Below the pieces are notes generated by a model, which worked only from the letters and a program-made list of their open reading frames with translations, ran no database searches and was not told the DNA's origin. Positions 1 through 5,910 of a stretch of 8,571 nucleotides of DNA are shown piece after piece. The first letter of the stretch is position 1; every line of letters begins with the position of its first letter. Source of the stretch: JAWXCB01 sp034440455 (lineage in GTDB: Bacteria > Bacteroidota > Bacteroidia > Chitinophagales > CAIOSU01); the NCBI GenBank assembly GCA_034440455.1, contig JAWXCB010000042.1, forward strand, positions 1 to 8,571, read 5' to 3'. The translations under genes were made by a program, and so were the position numbers.

Positions 1-447
1 GTTATCAAGATAAGCAGCTAAATCAACTGTGTTTCCACCGCTGATAAACATAGAATCATTCGTGATGCTGATTGTTTGCGCATCGGTGTTGTCCAAGTAT
101 GGAGCTAAATCAACAGTTGATGCATCGCCTGTGATGCTCAGTGTATTTCCTGTTAAGGTCATATCCTGTGCATCGGTGTTATCGAGATAAGGAGCTAAAT
201 CAACTACGTTTCCACCGCTGATAAACATAGAATCATTCGCAATGCTGATTGTTTGCGCATCAGTGTTGTCCATGAACGGAGTTAAATCAACAGTAGTTGC
301 ATCACCAGTGATGCTGAGTGTGTTGCCTGAAATGCTCATATCCTGTGTATCAGTGTTATCCAAGTAAGGTGTCAAATTCACTGTAGTTGCGTCACCAGTG
401 AGGCTCAAAGTATTTCCTGAAAGGCTCATATCCTGCGCATCGGTGTT
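1..447 (-). repeat. Tandem 87/90-base coding repeats in a 177-base higher-order unit
   Basis: The asparagine codon of the LDN motif recurs at + strand positions 1, 88, 178, 265, 355 and 445, giving intervals of 87, 90, 87, 90 and 90 bases (29 or 30 residues). Two module types alternate: one reads NDSMFISGGN, the other GNTLSITGDA. Bases 1-177 align without gaps to 178-354 with about 24 differences by eye (about 86% identity), which points to duplication of a two-module unit. The array runs off the window, so the copy number is unknown. Confidence 0.9.
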
Positions 448-1950
448 ATCCAAGTAAGGACTCATATCAATAATAGTAGCCCAGGGATTATTTGAAATCA
501 CAAGGCTGTCGTTTGACAAATACAAATCCTGAATTTCATTCAGCGGATTGCTGTCGTCATCATCTTTTAAATCAGTGAGGTCAACAGTGTTGCCGTTTGC
601 AATCGTCAACTCATAAGTTAATGTGCTGAAGTTCAATGTTTGATTATCATGAACGCCCAAGTCAATTACAGTAGCCGAAGGATTGTTTGTGATCACCAAT
701 GAATCGCCAACTACCATGAGGTCTTGGATTTCGTTTACGATGCTGTTGTCATCATCGGCAATGGTGAATGAACCGCCACCGTTTGAAAGGGTAACAGTTA
801 ATCCGTTTTGAGAAACAGTTTGAATTTCATTTGTATCATCTGAGTCGCCATCTTCGATGTTCACCGTGCCGCCATTGTGTGAAAGCACGATGTCATCGCC
901 AACGCGCGAAATAGTTTGTAATTCGTTTGTTGCATCAGCATCAGCATCATCTTCCAAAGAAGAAAGATTTACCACGCCACCATCAGTAAGTGCAAGATTG
1001 CCGGTTACTAAATCATAAGCGAGTTGCTGTGCATCAGTATTGTCCAGCAAGTGATTCAGGTTTACAATATTCGGATTCGACTGACCGGTGATATACAAAT
1101 AGTTATTGTTGAATTCGAGGTCTTGCAATTCATTTGAAGGGTCGCCATCAACTTCAGTAATGGTAACGCTGCCACCGCCTTGTGAAAGCGTAACAGTGTT
1201 TCCAACTTGTGATAATGACTGTAATTCGTTTGAAGGATTTGCATCAGCATCTTCAACTGAAAAAGTGCCGCCACCTTGTGAAAGCGTAACGATGCTGCCA
1301 ACCTGCACAACAGTTTGCAATTCATTTGTCGGATTTGCATCGGCATCTTCCATCAATGTCTGAAGATTAACAGAGCCGCCATTTTCCAATGAAAGCACAA
1401 AGTTGTCAGCGTCATAAGAAATCTGCTGAGCATCCGTATCAAATTGCGACAAGTCAATTTGCGTAGGATTTGGATTATTGGTGATGCGCAGAAAACCGCC
1501 CACCACTTTCAAATCCTGAATTTCATTATCCGGGTCAGCATCCGCGTCATCATTATACGTCACAGTTTCCGCATGCATTGCATAAGGAACAGTGAGCAAC
1601 TCGGAGATGCCGAGGTAAACGAAGTTTGAGCCGCCATTCGGGTCAACTTCAACACGGATAAAGTGCGGGTCTTCATTCCACACGATGTCGAAGAACGTGC
1701 CCGAAATGGGGCTGCCGCGTCCTACTTCAACGGTGAACAAGCCCAGGTCATTGGTGGTGATGCTATGAACTTCAGAGTATTCCACCTGTGCGCCTTTCAG
1801 CACGCTGATACGGATACTCATCGGCTGGTCAGCCATCACTTCACCGGACTGGTTGCGGGCAACCGCCTGGTATTTAAATGCGCTGGGCGTTTGCGCGAAC
1901 AACATTGCGCACAATGCCAGCATTCCAAAGATTGAAAACAGTTTTCTCAT
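1..1950 (-). CDS. Repeat-rich secreted surface protein with YQAVARN N-terminal module (C-terminus outside window)
   Basis: The reading frame stays open from the ATG at 1950 to the window edge, giving 650 residues with no stop, so the gene is cut at its 3' end. Residues 1-20 are a signal peptide (MRKLFSIF, hydrophobic core, LFAQ). Residues about 25-130 carry the F-K-YQAVARN-x-x-GEV module, ending in LLTVPYAMHAE, which is common at the N-terminus of Bacteroidota surface proteins. From residue 134 there are about eight acidic repeats of the form D-A-D-A-(N/D)-P-x-NE(I/L)Q, followed by short beta-type segments (LSQGGGTV, LSNGGGSF). They resemble Asp-rich calcium-binding loops, but that is inference. 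From about residue 500 the pattern changes to near-identical 29-30 residue repeats beginning LDNTDAQ. Family members often end in a tail-fibre/S74 chaperone-like or T9SS domain; that part is not visible. It is the second gene after 1985-2476, probably co-transcribed. Function is probably adhesin or fibre, unproven. Confidence 0.88.
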   Translation of the reverse strand, partial: MRKLFSIFGMLALCAMLFAQTPSAFKYQAVARNQSGEVMADQPMSIRISVLKGAQVEYSEVHSITTNDLGLFTVEVGRGSPISGTFFDIVWNEDPHFIRVEVDPNGGSNFVYLGISELLTVPYAMHAETVTYNDDADADPDNEIQDLKVVGGFLRITNNPNPTQIDLSQFDTDAQQISYDADNFVLSLENGGSVNLQTLMEDADANPTNELQTVVQVGSIVTLSQGGGTFSVEDADANPSNELQSLSQVGNTVTLSQGGGSVTITEVDGDPSNELQDLEFNNNYLYITGQSNPNIVNLNHLLDNTDAQQLAYDLVTGNLALTDGGVVNLSSLEDDADADATNELQTISRVGDDIVLSHNGGTVNIEDGDSDDTNEIQTVSQNGLTVTLSNGGGSFTIADDDNSIVNEIQDLMVVGDSLVITNNPSATVIDLGVHDNQTLNFSTLTYELTIANGNTVDLTDLKDDDDSNPLNEIQDLYLSNDSLVISNNPWATIIDMSPYLDNTDAQDMSLSGNTLSLTGDATTVNLTPYLDNTDTQDMSISGNTLSITGDATTVDLTPFMDNTDAQTISIANDSMFISGGNVVDLAPYLDNTDAQDMTLTGNTLSITGDASTVDLAPYLDNTDAQTISITNDSMFISGGNTVDLAAYLDN

Positions 1951-1984
1951 GATAAATAGGGATTTTTATTGGTTAGGGAAATTA

Positions 1985-2476
1985 TTAACGGGTCTTATTG
2001 ATTACATACGAAGTAATCAGTGCGCCATCATTCTTGCGCAGGCTCAACAAATAGCTTGCGTTTGAAAGGTTGGCGAGATTGAGCTGAATGTTTTTATCCT
2101 GCGTTCTTTCAAACAGGATTTTTTCACCGGTCATCGAATACAACTGCACGGTGATGATTTCATTCATCTCGCTGTTGAAGCGGATATTTAAAATGTCAGC
2201 CGTGGGATTCGGAAATATGGTGATGTCGAATTGTTCAGCGAGCGGCTCGTGGATAGCAGTGAGCTTGAATTCACCACCCTGATGAAAACCTTGCGTGAGC
2301 ATCAGGTCATCATTGCTGATAGTTTCTGAAACGGGTTCTCCCAGCGTCCAGCTCAGGCTGAATGTGGGAGCTACGAAATGGTCACCAGCTGCTGCGATAA
2401 CATCTCTTTCAATGGATTGACTGTTCGCCAGCAGACACGACAAGCAGAACAACAGAAGGTAAATGGGTTTCATCAT
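1985..2476 (-). CDS. Small secreted protein with T9SS type A sorting domain
   Basis: This is a 163-residue protein. Residues 1-20 are a signal peptide (MMKPIYLLLF... ANSQ). Residues about 25-68 contain WTLGEP (43-48) and LTQGFHQ (60-66), a short module that recurs in Bacteroidota just before sorting tails. The tail starts at FPNPTADILNI (residue 88) and runs 76 residues to a basic end (NKTR), the usual size of a type A C-terminal signal. It is expected to cross the outer membrane through T9SS, with the tail cleaved. The protein is almost only signal peptide, short module and tail, with no enzymatic domain. Two ATGs are adjacent (2474 and 2471); the first was chosen, and neither has a clear Shine-Dalgarno sequence. 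The stop is 34 bases before the start of the 1-1950 gene on the same strand, suggesting one operon and perhaps joint surface assembly (inference). Confidence 0.9.
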   Translation of the reverse strand: MMKPIYLLLFCLSCLLANSQSIERDVIAAAGDHFVAPTFSLSWTLGEPVSETISNDDLMLTQGFHQGGEFKLTAIHEPLAEQFDITIFPNPTADILNIRFNSEMNEIITVQLYSMTGEKILFERTQDKNIQLNLANLSNASYLLSLRKNDGALITSYVINKTR

Positions 2477-2595
2477 CTTGTTAGTTTTAGTAGTTAGGTA
2501 TTGAGCCTTTCCTACGTGACTAACCGATGAGATGTTTCAAAAAAGAATAGAAAAAAGAATTTATCGAGGTGCGAACAAAAAACAGGCATTAAAAA

Positions 2596-3393
2596 TCAGT
2601 AAGGTTTTTTGAGCAAATCTGCTTTTTCTTGCTGGTCAAGTTCTGTATAAAGCTGAAGCAGGATATTAACGACTTCTTTGTTTTCAGGATTCATTTTGTA
2701 AAGACGTTCAAAATTAACGGAAGCTTTCTTTGCATACTCAAAAACTAAATCCGGCTCTTTGCCTTGCCCGGAGAGCAGCGTTGCTTCATTATTATAGATA
2801 GTGCCGATAGCAAGCAATGCCTCTCTATTCAGCGGGTCGGCATTAAGCGCTTTTTGATAACGCGCTGCTGCTTCCAGCGGATTACTTGCTTGTAAAAATT
2901 TTCCATAGTAAAGATTCAGGCGCGTATCATCGGGATATTTTGTTGAGGCAAAAACATATTTGGTTGTTGCATGGTCGCGGTTTGAACCATCAAGTCCCGT
3001 GATGACCGCATCAAGCACTACAAGGTCTTTAAAATCAGGCGACACGTTTAATCCCTGCTCGACATAGCGCTTTGCTTTTTCAGTATTTGCCTGCCTGAAA
3101 AAATATTCATCAGCAAGCCTGTAACATGATTTGGTAAACTCACCGGTGCGGCTGGCATCAGGATTTTTGCGATAGAGTTCCACGACTTTCAGATAATCAA
3201 GATTTGATTGTTCAAATTTATCCAGCACATCATACACATCTGCGCGGGCATAATAGAGCGCAAGATTGGAAGGCTCCTGAGCAATTTTATTTGTCAGGTC
3301 GCTGATTCTGTTTTGATAAATTTCTTTGGAGGATTCCTGGCTGAAGGCTATAAAAGACATAGTCAGCAATAGCAGAATGAGAGGACTTTTCAT
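2596..3393 (-). CDS. Secreted or periplasmic tetratricopeptide-repeat protein
   Basis: This 265-residue protein has a clear signal peptide (MKSPLILLLLTMSFIAFSQ, residues 1-19). The rest is almost entirely alpha-helical. TPR-like helix pairs are visible at about 39-75 (LALYYARADVYDVLDKFEQSNLDY), 105-120 (EKAKRYVEQGLNVSPDF), 155-200 (LNLYYGKFLQ... AARYQKALNADPLNREALLAIGTIY) and 220-260 (YAKKASVNFERLYKMNPENKEVV). The A-x-x-x-Y-x-x-A-L-x-x-x-P spacing is that of TPR domains, which mediate protein-protein contacts. No lipoprotein cysteine and no sorting tail are seen, so it probably stays in the periplasm or at the inner face of the outer membrane. It is transcribed away from the divergent region 3394-3657. 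A 202-base gene-free span including the 119-base gap to the 2476 start separates it only loosely from the next minus-strand gene, so co-transcription is uncertain. The specific role is unknown. Confidence 0.88.
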   Translation of the reverse strand: MKSPLILLLLTMSFIAFSQESSKEIYQNRISDLTNKIAQEPSNLALYYARADVYDVLDKFEQSNLDYLKVVELYRKNPDASRTGEFTKSCYRLADEYFFRQANTEKAKRYVEQGLNVSPDFKDLVVLDAVITGLDGSNRDHATTKYVFASTKYPDDTRLNLYYGKFLQASNPLEAAARYQKALNADPLNREALLAIGTIYNNEATLLSGQGKEPDLVFEYAKKASVNFERLYKMNPENKEVVNILLQLYTELDQQEKADLLKKPY

Positions 3394-3504
3394 GTTGAGT
3401 TGGTTTACGGGAGAAATATCTTCGACAAGGTAACAAAGTTGATGCCGAAAAGCAACCGTAAATAAGAAGAAAGTAACTCGAACGAAAAAGGAAGGAAAAA
3501 AAAA

Positions 3505-3591
3505 TGCAGGCGCGCTGAAAACCTAACCCCTCATTAAACTTGACTTTCTTGCGAAAGCCGAGTTATCTTACATCACATCAGCACGCCTGCA
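3505..3591 (+). promoter_or_regulatory. Element A: candidate promoter bracketed by a 14-base inverted repeat
   Basis: The left arm is TGCAGGCGCGCTGA (3505-3518) and the right arm TCAGCACGCCTGCA (3578-3591); they are complementary except one C/A position, which becomes G-U on the minus-strand RNA. Between them lie AAACTTGACTT (3536-3546), AAAGCCG (3554-3560) and TATCTTAC (3564-3571). TTGACT-18-TATCTT reads as a plus-strand promoter whose predicted start (about 3576-3578) coincides with the first base of the right arm, 80 bases before the ATG at 3658. Nine A residues (3496-3504) abut the left arm. The same arrangement recurs at 5138-5219. Read on the minus strand, it is instead a long stem enclosing a GCAA-tetraloop hairpin and followed by nine Ts, which could be a terminator or small RNA. 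Promoter activity is not proven. Confidence 0.55.
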
Positions 3592-3607
3592 CCGTCCCAC
3601 TCTGCAC

Positions 3608-3636
3608 CCTTTGTTACGGTAGTCTCATAACAAAGG
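3608..3636 (+). promoter_or_regulatory. Hairpin or palindromic operator in the leader of the 3658 gene
   Basis: CCTTTGTTACG (3608-3618) and CATAACAAAGG (3626-3636) are inverted copies with one C/A mismatch (G-U on the minus strand) and a 7-base loop. The hairpin ends 21 bases before the ATG at 3658 and about 30 bases after the predicted start in element A. It could fold in the mRNA leader or bind a dimeric regulator. It has no following T-run, so it is not a plus-strand terminator. Confidence 0.45.
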
Positions 3637-3657
3637 TTTCACGCTAAAAAGATAAAG

Positions 3658-5106
3658 ATGAAAAGGGTTCTGTGGGGTGTGCTTATTCTTCTCTCCGTTG
3701 TATTTTCCAGCTATACGCTCTTTCAAACAACCCTGTATGAACAGGGTTGTTATTATGAAGGCGTTTCTGTAATCCCCTCTGAAAATGGCGGCTGGCTTGT
3801 GTCTTGCGCATATAACTGTAATGGAAATTCTTCTGCGTGGAAAAGCTGCTTGGTAACGCTTCATGCAAATGGCGATACGCTTCAAGTGCTGAAAGACCTT
3901 CCTTACAATGGCATTATGAAAGCTACGCCTGACGGCAATTTAGTTTTTGCCGGAGGTAATCATGCAGGATTTACTTATGATACTGCCGCGATTTTTAAAG
4001 TAACCGCTTCCGGTGAATTGCTGTGGAAGAAAAATTTATTTGAGAGTTATTGCCATCATTTACTCACCGATATTCTCCCGTTGGAAAACGGTTTTCTCAT
4101 TTCGGGAAATTATGTGCAGAATTCATGTAGCAGTCCGGTGTATGACAGCTACATCGCAAAACTGAACGGCAATGGCGACTTGCTTTGGAAATATGATATA
4201 AAGGAAGACGGCAACGACCAACTCCATGTGGTGAAGTTGACAGGGGATAATCAGATTGCCGCTTTTGGATGGACAGAAAACAAATCATCGGCAGATGATG
4301 CGGATTATTTTCTCATCAAGCTCGACCAGAATGGAAATATAATTTGGTCGAAAACTTATGGGGATGAAAAAGACAACTATGGCTACGGCATGGACGTGAC
4401 GCCTGATGGCGGATTTATTCTCAATGGACATAGCACAACAATGGACATCATAAAACTGGATGCAGCCGGGAATTTACAGTGGAATAAATCTTTAACTGAA
4501 ACCTGCGGAGGCAGATATTTCAAAGCGTCTGTTACGATGGATGGCGGATTATTATTTCTCGGGATGGAAAAAAACGGCACACAGCCCTGCAAGTCAGCGC
4601 TCATTAAAACAAATGCTCAGGGTGAAATATTTTGGAAGAAAAATTTTGAAGGCGTTGTGAGAATGGCGGAGGAATATCATCCTATGCGGTATATAATTAC
4701 CGGCTACAAATCCTACTTGCCAAAATTGTATGTAGCAGCTTTTGACACGACAACGCTGTTAGAGCAAACTATCAACACAGAGGTTCAGCAAATTGACCGG
4801 CATGAAAATTTAATTTTTGCCGATGAACAATTTATTGAGACTGCCACAGGGGAATTAACAAACGAAAGCATAAAACAACATCACATTTATCCCAACCCCG
4901 CTTCGGATATTGTGCATGTTGAATTCGCAAACCCTGAACACAAAATGTATTATTTTGAAATTTTTGATGCGCAGGGAAAATTGCTCGTGCGCAAATATTC
5001 TACCGGCAATAAAATGATGATAGATGAAATGCTGCCAAAAGGAATTTACAATTACACATTGTCAGGAGATGGCTATCTGTCTTCCGGTAAAATTATTTTT
5101 CAATAA
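3658..5106 (+). CDS. T9SS-exported propeller-type repeat protein
   Basis: This 482-residue protein begins with a signal peptide (MKRVLWGVLILLSVVFSSY). Its body (about 30-380) is made of repeats in which G-(N/E/D)-x-x-W-x-K is followed some 20 residues later by D-G-G-F-x-(L/I)-x-G. Visible examples are GELLWKKN, GDLLWKYD, GNIIWSKTYGDEKDNYGYGMDVTPDGGFILNG, GNLQWNKS and GEIFWKKN. This pattern is typical of Bacteroidota beta-propeller proteins related to PQQ-like or delta-60 repeats, and roughly six blades fit. The C-terminal 73 residues start at IYPNPASDIVHVEF (410) and end in a glycine-tyrosine beta tail (KGIYNYTLSG... GKIIFQ), a T9SS type A sorting signal. Export to the cell surface or medium is therefore expected. 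No catalytic residues were recognised; ligand unknown. The ATG is preceded by an A-rich stretch without a strong Shine-Dalgarno. It is preceded by element A and followed by element B. Confidence 0.9.
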   Translation: MKRVLWGVLILLSVVFSSYTLFQTTLYEQGCYYEGVSVIPSENGGWLVSCAYNCNGNSSAWKSCLVTLHANGDTLQVLKDLPYNGIMKATPDGNLVFAGGNHAGFTYDTAAIFKVTASGELLWKKNLFESYCHHLLTDILPLENGFLISGNYVQNSCSSPVYDSYIAKLNGNGDLLWKYDIKEDGNDQLHVVKLTGDNQIAAFGWTENKSSADDADYFLIKLDQNGNIIWSKTYGDEKDNYGYGMDVTPDGGFILNGHSTTMDIIKLDAAGNLQWNKSLTETCGGRYFKASVTMDGGLLFLGMEKNGTQPCKSALIKTNAQGEIFWKKNFEGVVRMAEEYHPMRYIITGYKSYLPKLYVAAFDTTTLLEQTINTEVQQIDRHENLIFADEQFIETATGELTNESIKQHHIYPNPASDIVHVEFANPEHKMYYFEIFDAQGKLLVRKYSTGNKMMIDEMLPKGIYNYTLSGDGYLSSGKIIFQ

Positions 5107-5137
5107 ACAAATGAAGATGCTTTGCGCAATAAAAAAA

Positions 5138-5219
5138 GTGAACAAATTGATGCGAATACCACAGAAAAACTTGACTTCTGCATAAAGCCGCTGTACATTA
5201 CCTGTATCAATTTGTTCAC
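5138..5219 (+). promoter_or_regulatory. Element B: second candidate promoter bracketed by an inverted repeat
   Basis: GTGAACAAATTGAT (5138-5151) and ATCAATTTGTTCAC (5206-5219) form a perfect 14-base inverted repeat. In plus-strand RNA it extends to 17 pairs with two G-U (5138-5154 with 5203-5219). Inside are AAACTTGACTT (5167-5177), AAAGCCG (5184-5190) and TACATTAC (5194-5201), the same boxes in the same order as element A, with TTGACT-17-TACATT promoter spacing. The predicted start (about 5206) again falls on the first base of the right arm, about 98 bases before the ATG at 5304. Seven A residues (5131-5137) abut the left arm, so the minus strand reads stem plus T-run. The arms share no sequence with those of element A. 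No plus-strand terminator is visible after the 3658-5106 gene in this gap. Confidence 0.58.
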
Positions 5220-5303
5220 GCTGCAACTTTACACAATACGGTTGACGACACCGAAAAAGTCGGGGAAAAGAAGAGAACGATTGTTGAAAATAAAATTTGA
5301 GCT

Positions 5304-5759
5304 ATGTTAAAAAAGATTGCGATTTTCTTGTTTGTGCTGCTGGTTGTTCAGATGGTAATGTATGCAAGATTATATGCCGCTGACCTCGTGAATCAGGCAG
5401 AAAAAATTACAACAAAAATTACGGGCGAGAAGTCCGGAGCAGATGAGGATATTGACGCCTATCTCAATAATCTTGGAATTGAAACCAGTGTGGATGAAAA
5501 TGTGCTGCATCAAAAATATCAGGGAACTGAGTTGCTCGCTGACCCGGTGAGCGGAAACACTACGATTAATTTCAGCAACCCTGATGCAGACAGTTACAAT
5601 CTGGAGATTTATGATGTGAGCAAAGGATTAGTTGCAAGCTTTGTAAATATCAGCACAAACAAAGTTGTAATTGATAAAGAACTGTTTGCTTCTGGCGCTT
5701 ACATCTTCAAACTTGAAGGCGAAGAAAACCTCTACTGCGGAACATTTGTTTTGAGATAA
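5304..5759 (+). CDS. Very small secreted protein ending in a divergent T9SS-like sorting domain
   Basis: This is a 151-residue protein. Residues 1-26 form a signal peptide or N-terminal anchor (MLKKIAIFLFVLLVVQMVMYARLYAA). A hydrophilic linker follows (about 27-78, acidic around GADEDIDAYLNNLG). The last 73 or so residues (ADPVSGNTTINFSNPDADSYNLEIYDVSKGL... GAYIFKLEGEENLYCGTFVLR) match the layout of a type A sorting tail. The usual P-N-P is replaced by DPVSGNT, but the L-E-I-Y-D and S-G-A-Y-I-F-K-L beta strands remain. It may be a minimal T9SS cargo or a surface peptide; no enzymatic domain is present. The gene sits downstream of element B and shares its promoter type with the upstream propeller gene, suggesting co-regulation. 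It is closed by the terminator at about 5796-5825. Start chosen because it precedes the signal peptide directly. Confidence 0.8.
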   Translation: MLKKIAIFLFVLLVVQMVMYARLYAADLVNQAEKITTKITGEKSGADEDIDAYLNNLGIETSVDENVLHQKYQGTELLADPVSGNTTINFSNPDADSYNLEIYDVSKGLVASFVNISTNKVVIDKELFASGAYIFKLEGEENLYCGTFVLR

Positions 5760-5795
5760 GGCTTCTTGTAATAGTTTAATCATAAATAGCTCAGG

Positions 5796-5825
5796 AAAAA
5801 GCGCTCCATTGCGGGAGCTTTTTTT
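5796..5825 (+). terminator. Intrinsic terminator after the 5304 gene
   Basis: GCTCC (5803-5807) pairs with GGAGC (5814-5818) around a 6-base loop. Five As (5796-5800) face a run of seven Ts (5819-5825), interrupted by one C/T mismatch and a possible G-T pair. It lies 37 bases after the stop at 5759. The A-run on the left would give a U-run on the minus strand too, so it could work in both directions. Confidence 0.75.
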
Positions 5826-5885
5826 CGTTACGCACATCCTGAAATCCAAAGCCTAATTTCTTTCGGAGTGTTTAATAAAGTCTGT

Positions 5886-5893
5886 TATCTTTA
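5886..5893 (+). promoter_or_regulatory. Weak candidate -7 box upstream of the 5911 gene
   Basis: TATCTTTA differs from the Bacteroidota TAnnTTTG box at the last base and lies 17 bases before the ATG. No good -33 TTG was found at the expected distance (the best is TTTCGG at 5861-5866). It overlaps a 7-base inverted repeat, AATAAAG (5874-5880) with CTTTATT (5889-5895). The leader would be very short. This is a tentative call. Confidence 0.25.
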
Positions 5894-5910
5894 TTCCACA
5901 AACCTCCAGC

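Noticed and set aside
1..447. CRISPR-like regular spacing
   Set aside because: Repeats are contiguous and coding throughout, with no unique spacers.
1106..1363. Plus-strand open frames within 1062-2065
   Set aside because: They are opposite-strand shadows of the repeat protein; their apparent internal repeats (CNSFEGF) only mirror the NELQ repeats of the real gene.
2539..2560. Direct repeat AAAAAAGAAT twice in the 2477-2595 gap
   Set aside because: Short A-rich repeat, easily explained by base composition; no promoter box at correct spacing was found next to it.
3505..3591. MITE or transposon remnant
   Set aside because: No target-site duplication flanks either copy, and the arms of the two copies differ in sequence, unlike terminal repeats of one element family.
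3496..3600. Known structured RNAs such as SRP RNA, tmRNA, 6S RNA or a tRNA
   Set aside because: No GGAA SRP loop, no CCA-type acceptor stem and no other family signature could be found; the fold is reported only as a candidate.
3505..5219. Integron attC sites flanking a gene cassette
   Set aside because: The two elements flank one gene in direct orientation, but the conserved RYYYAAC/GTTRRRY pair is not present at the arm ends, and no integrase is seen.
5122..5310. 62-codon frame between the 3658 and 5304 genes
   Set aside because: It begins at a TTG, crosses element B and overlaps the next gene, with no signal peptide or recognisable domain.
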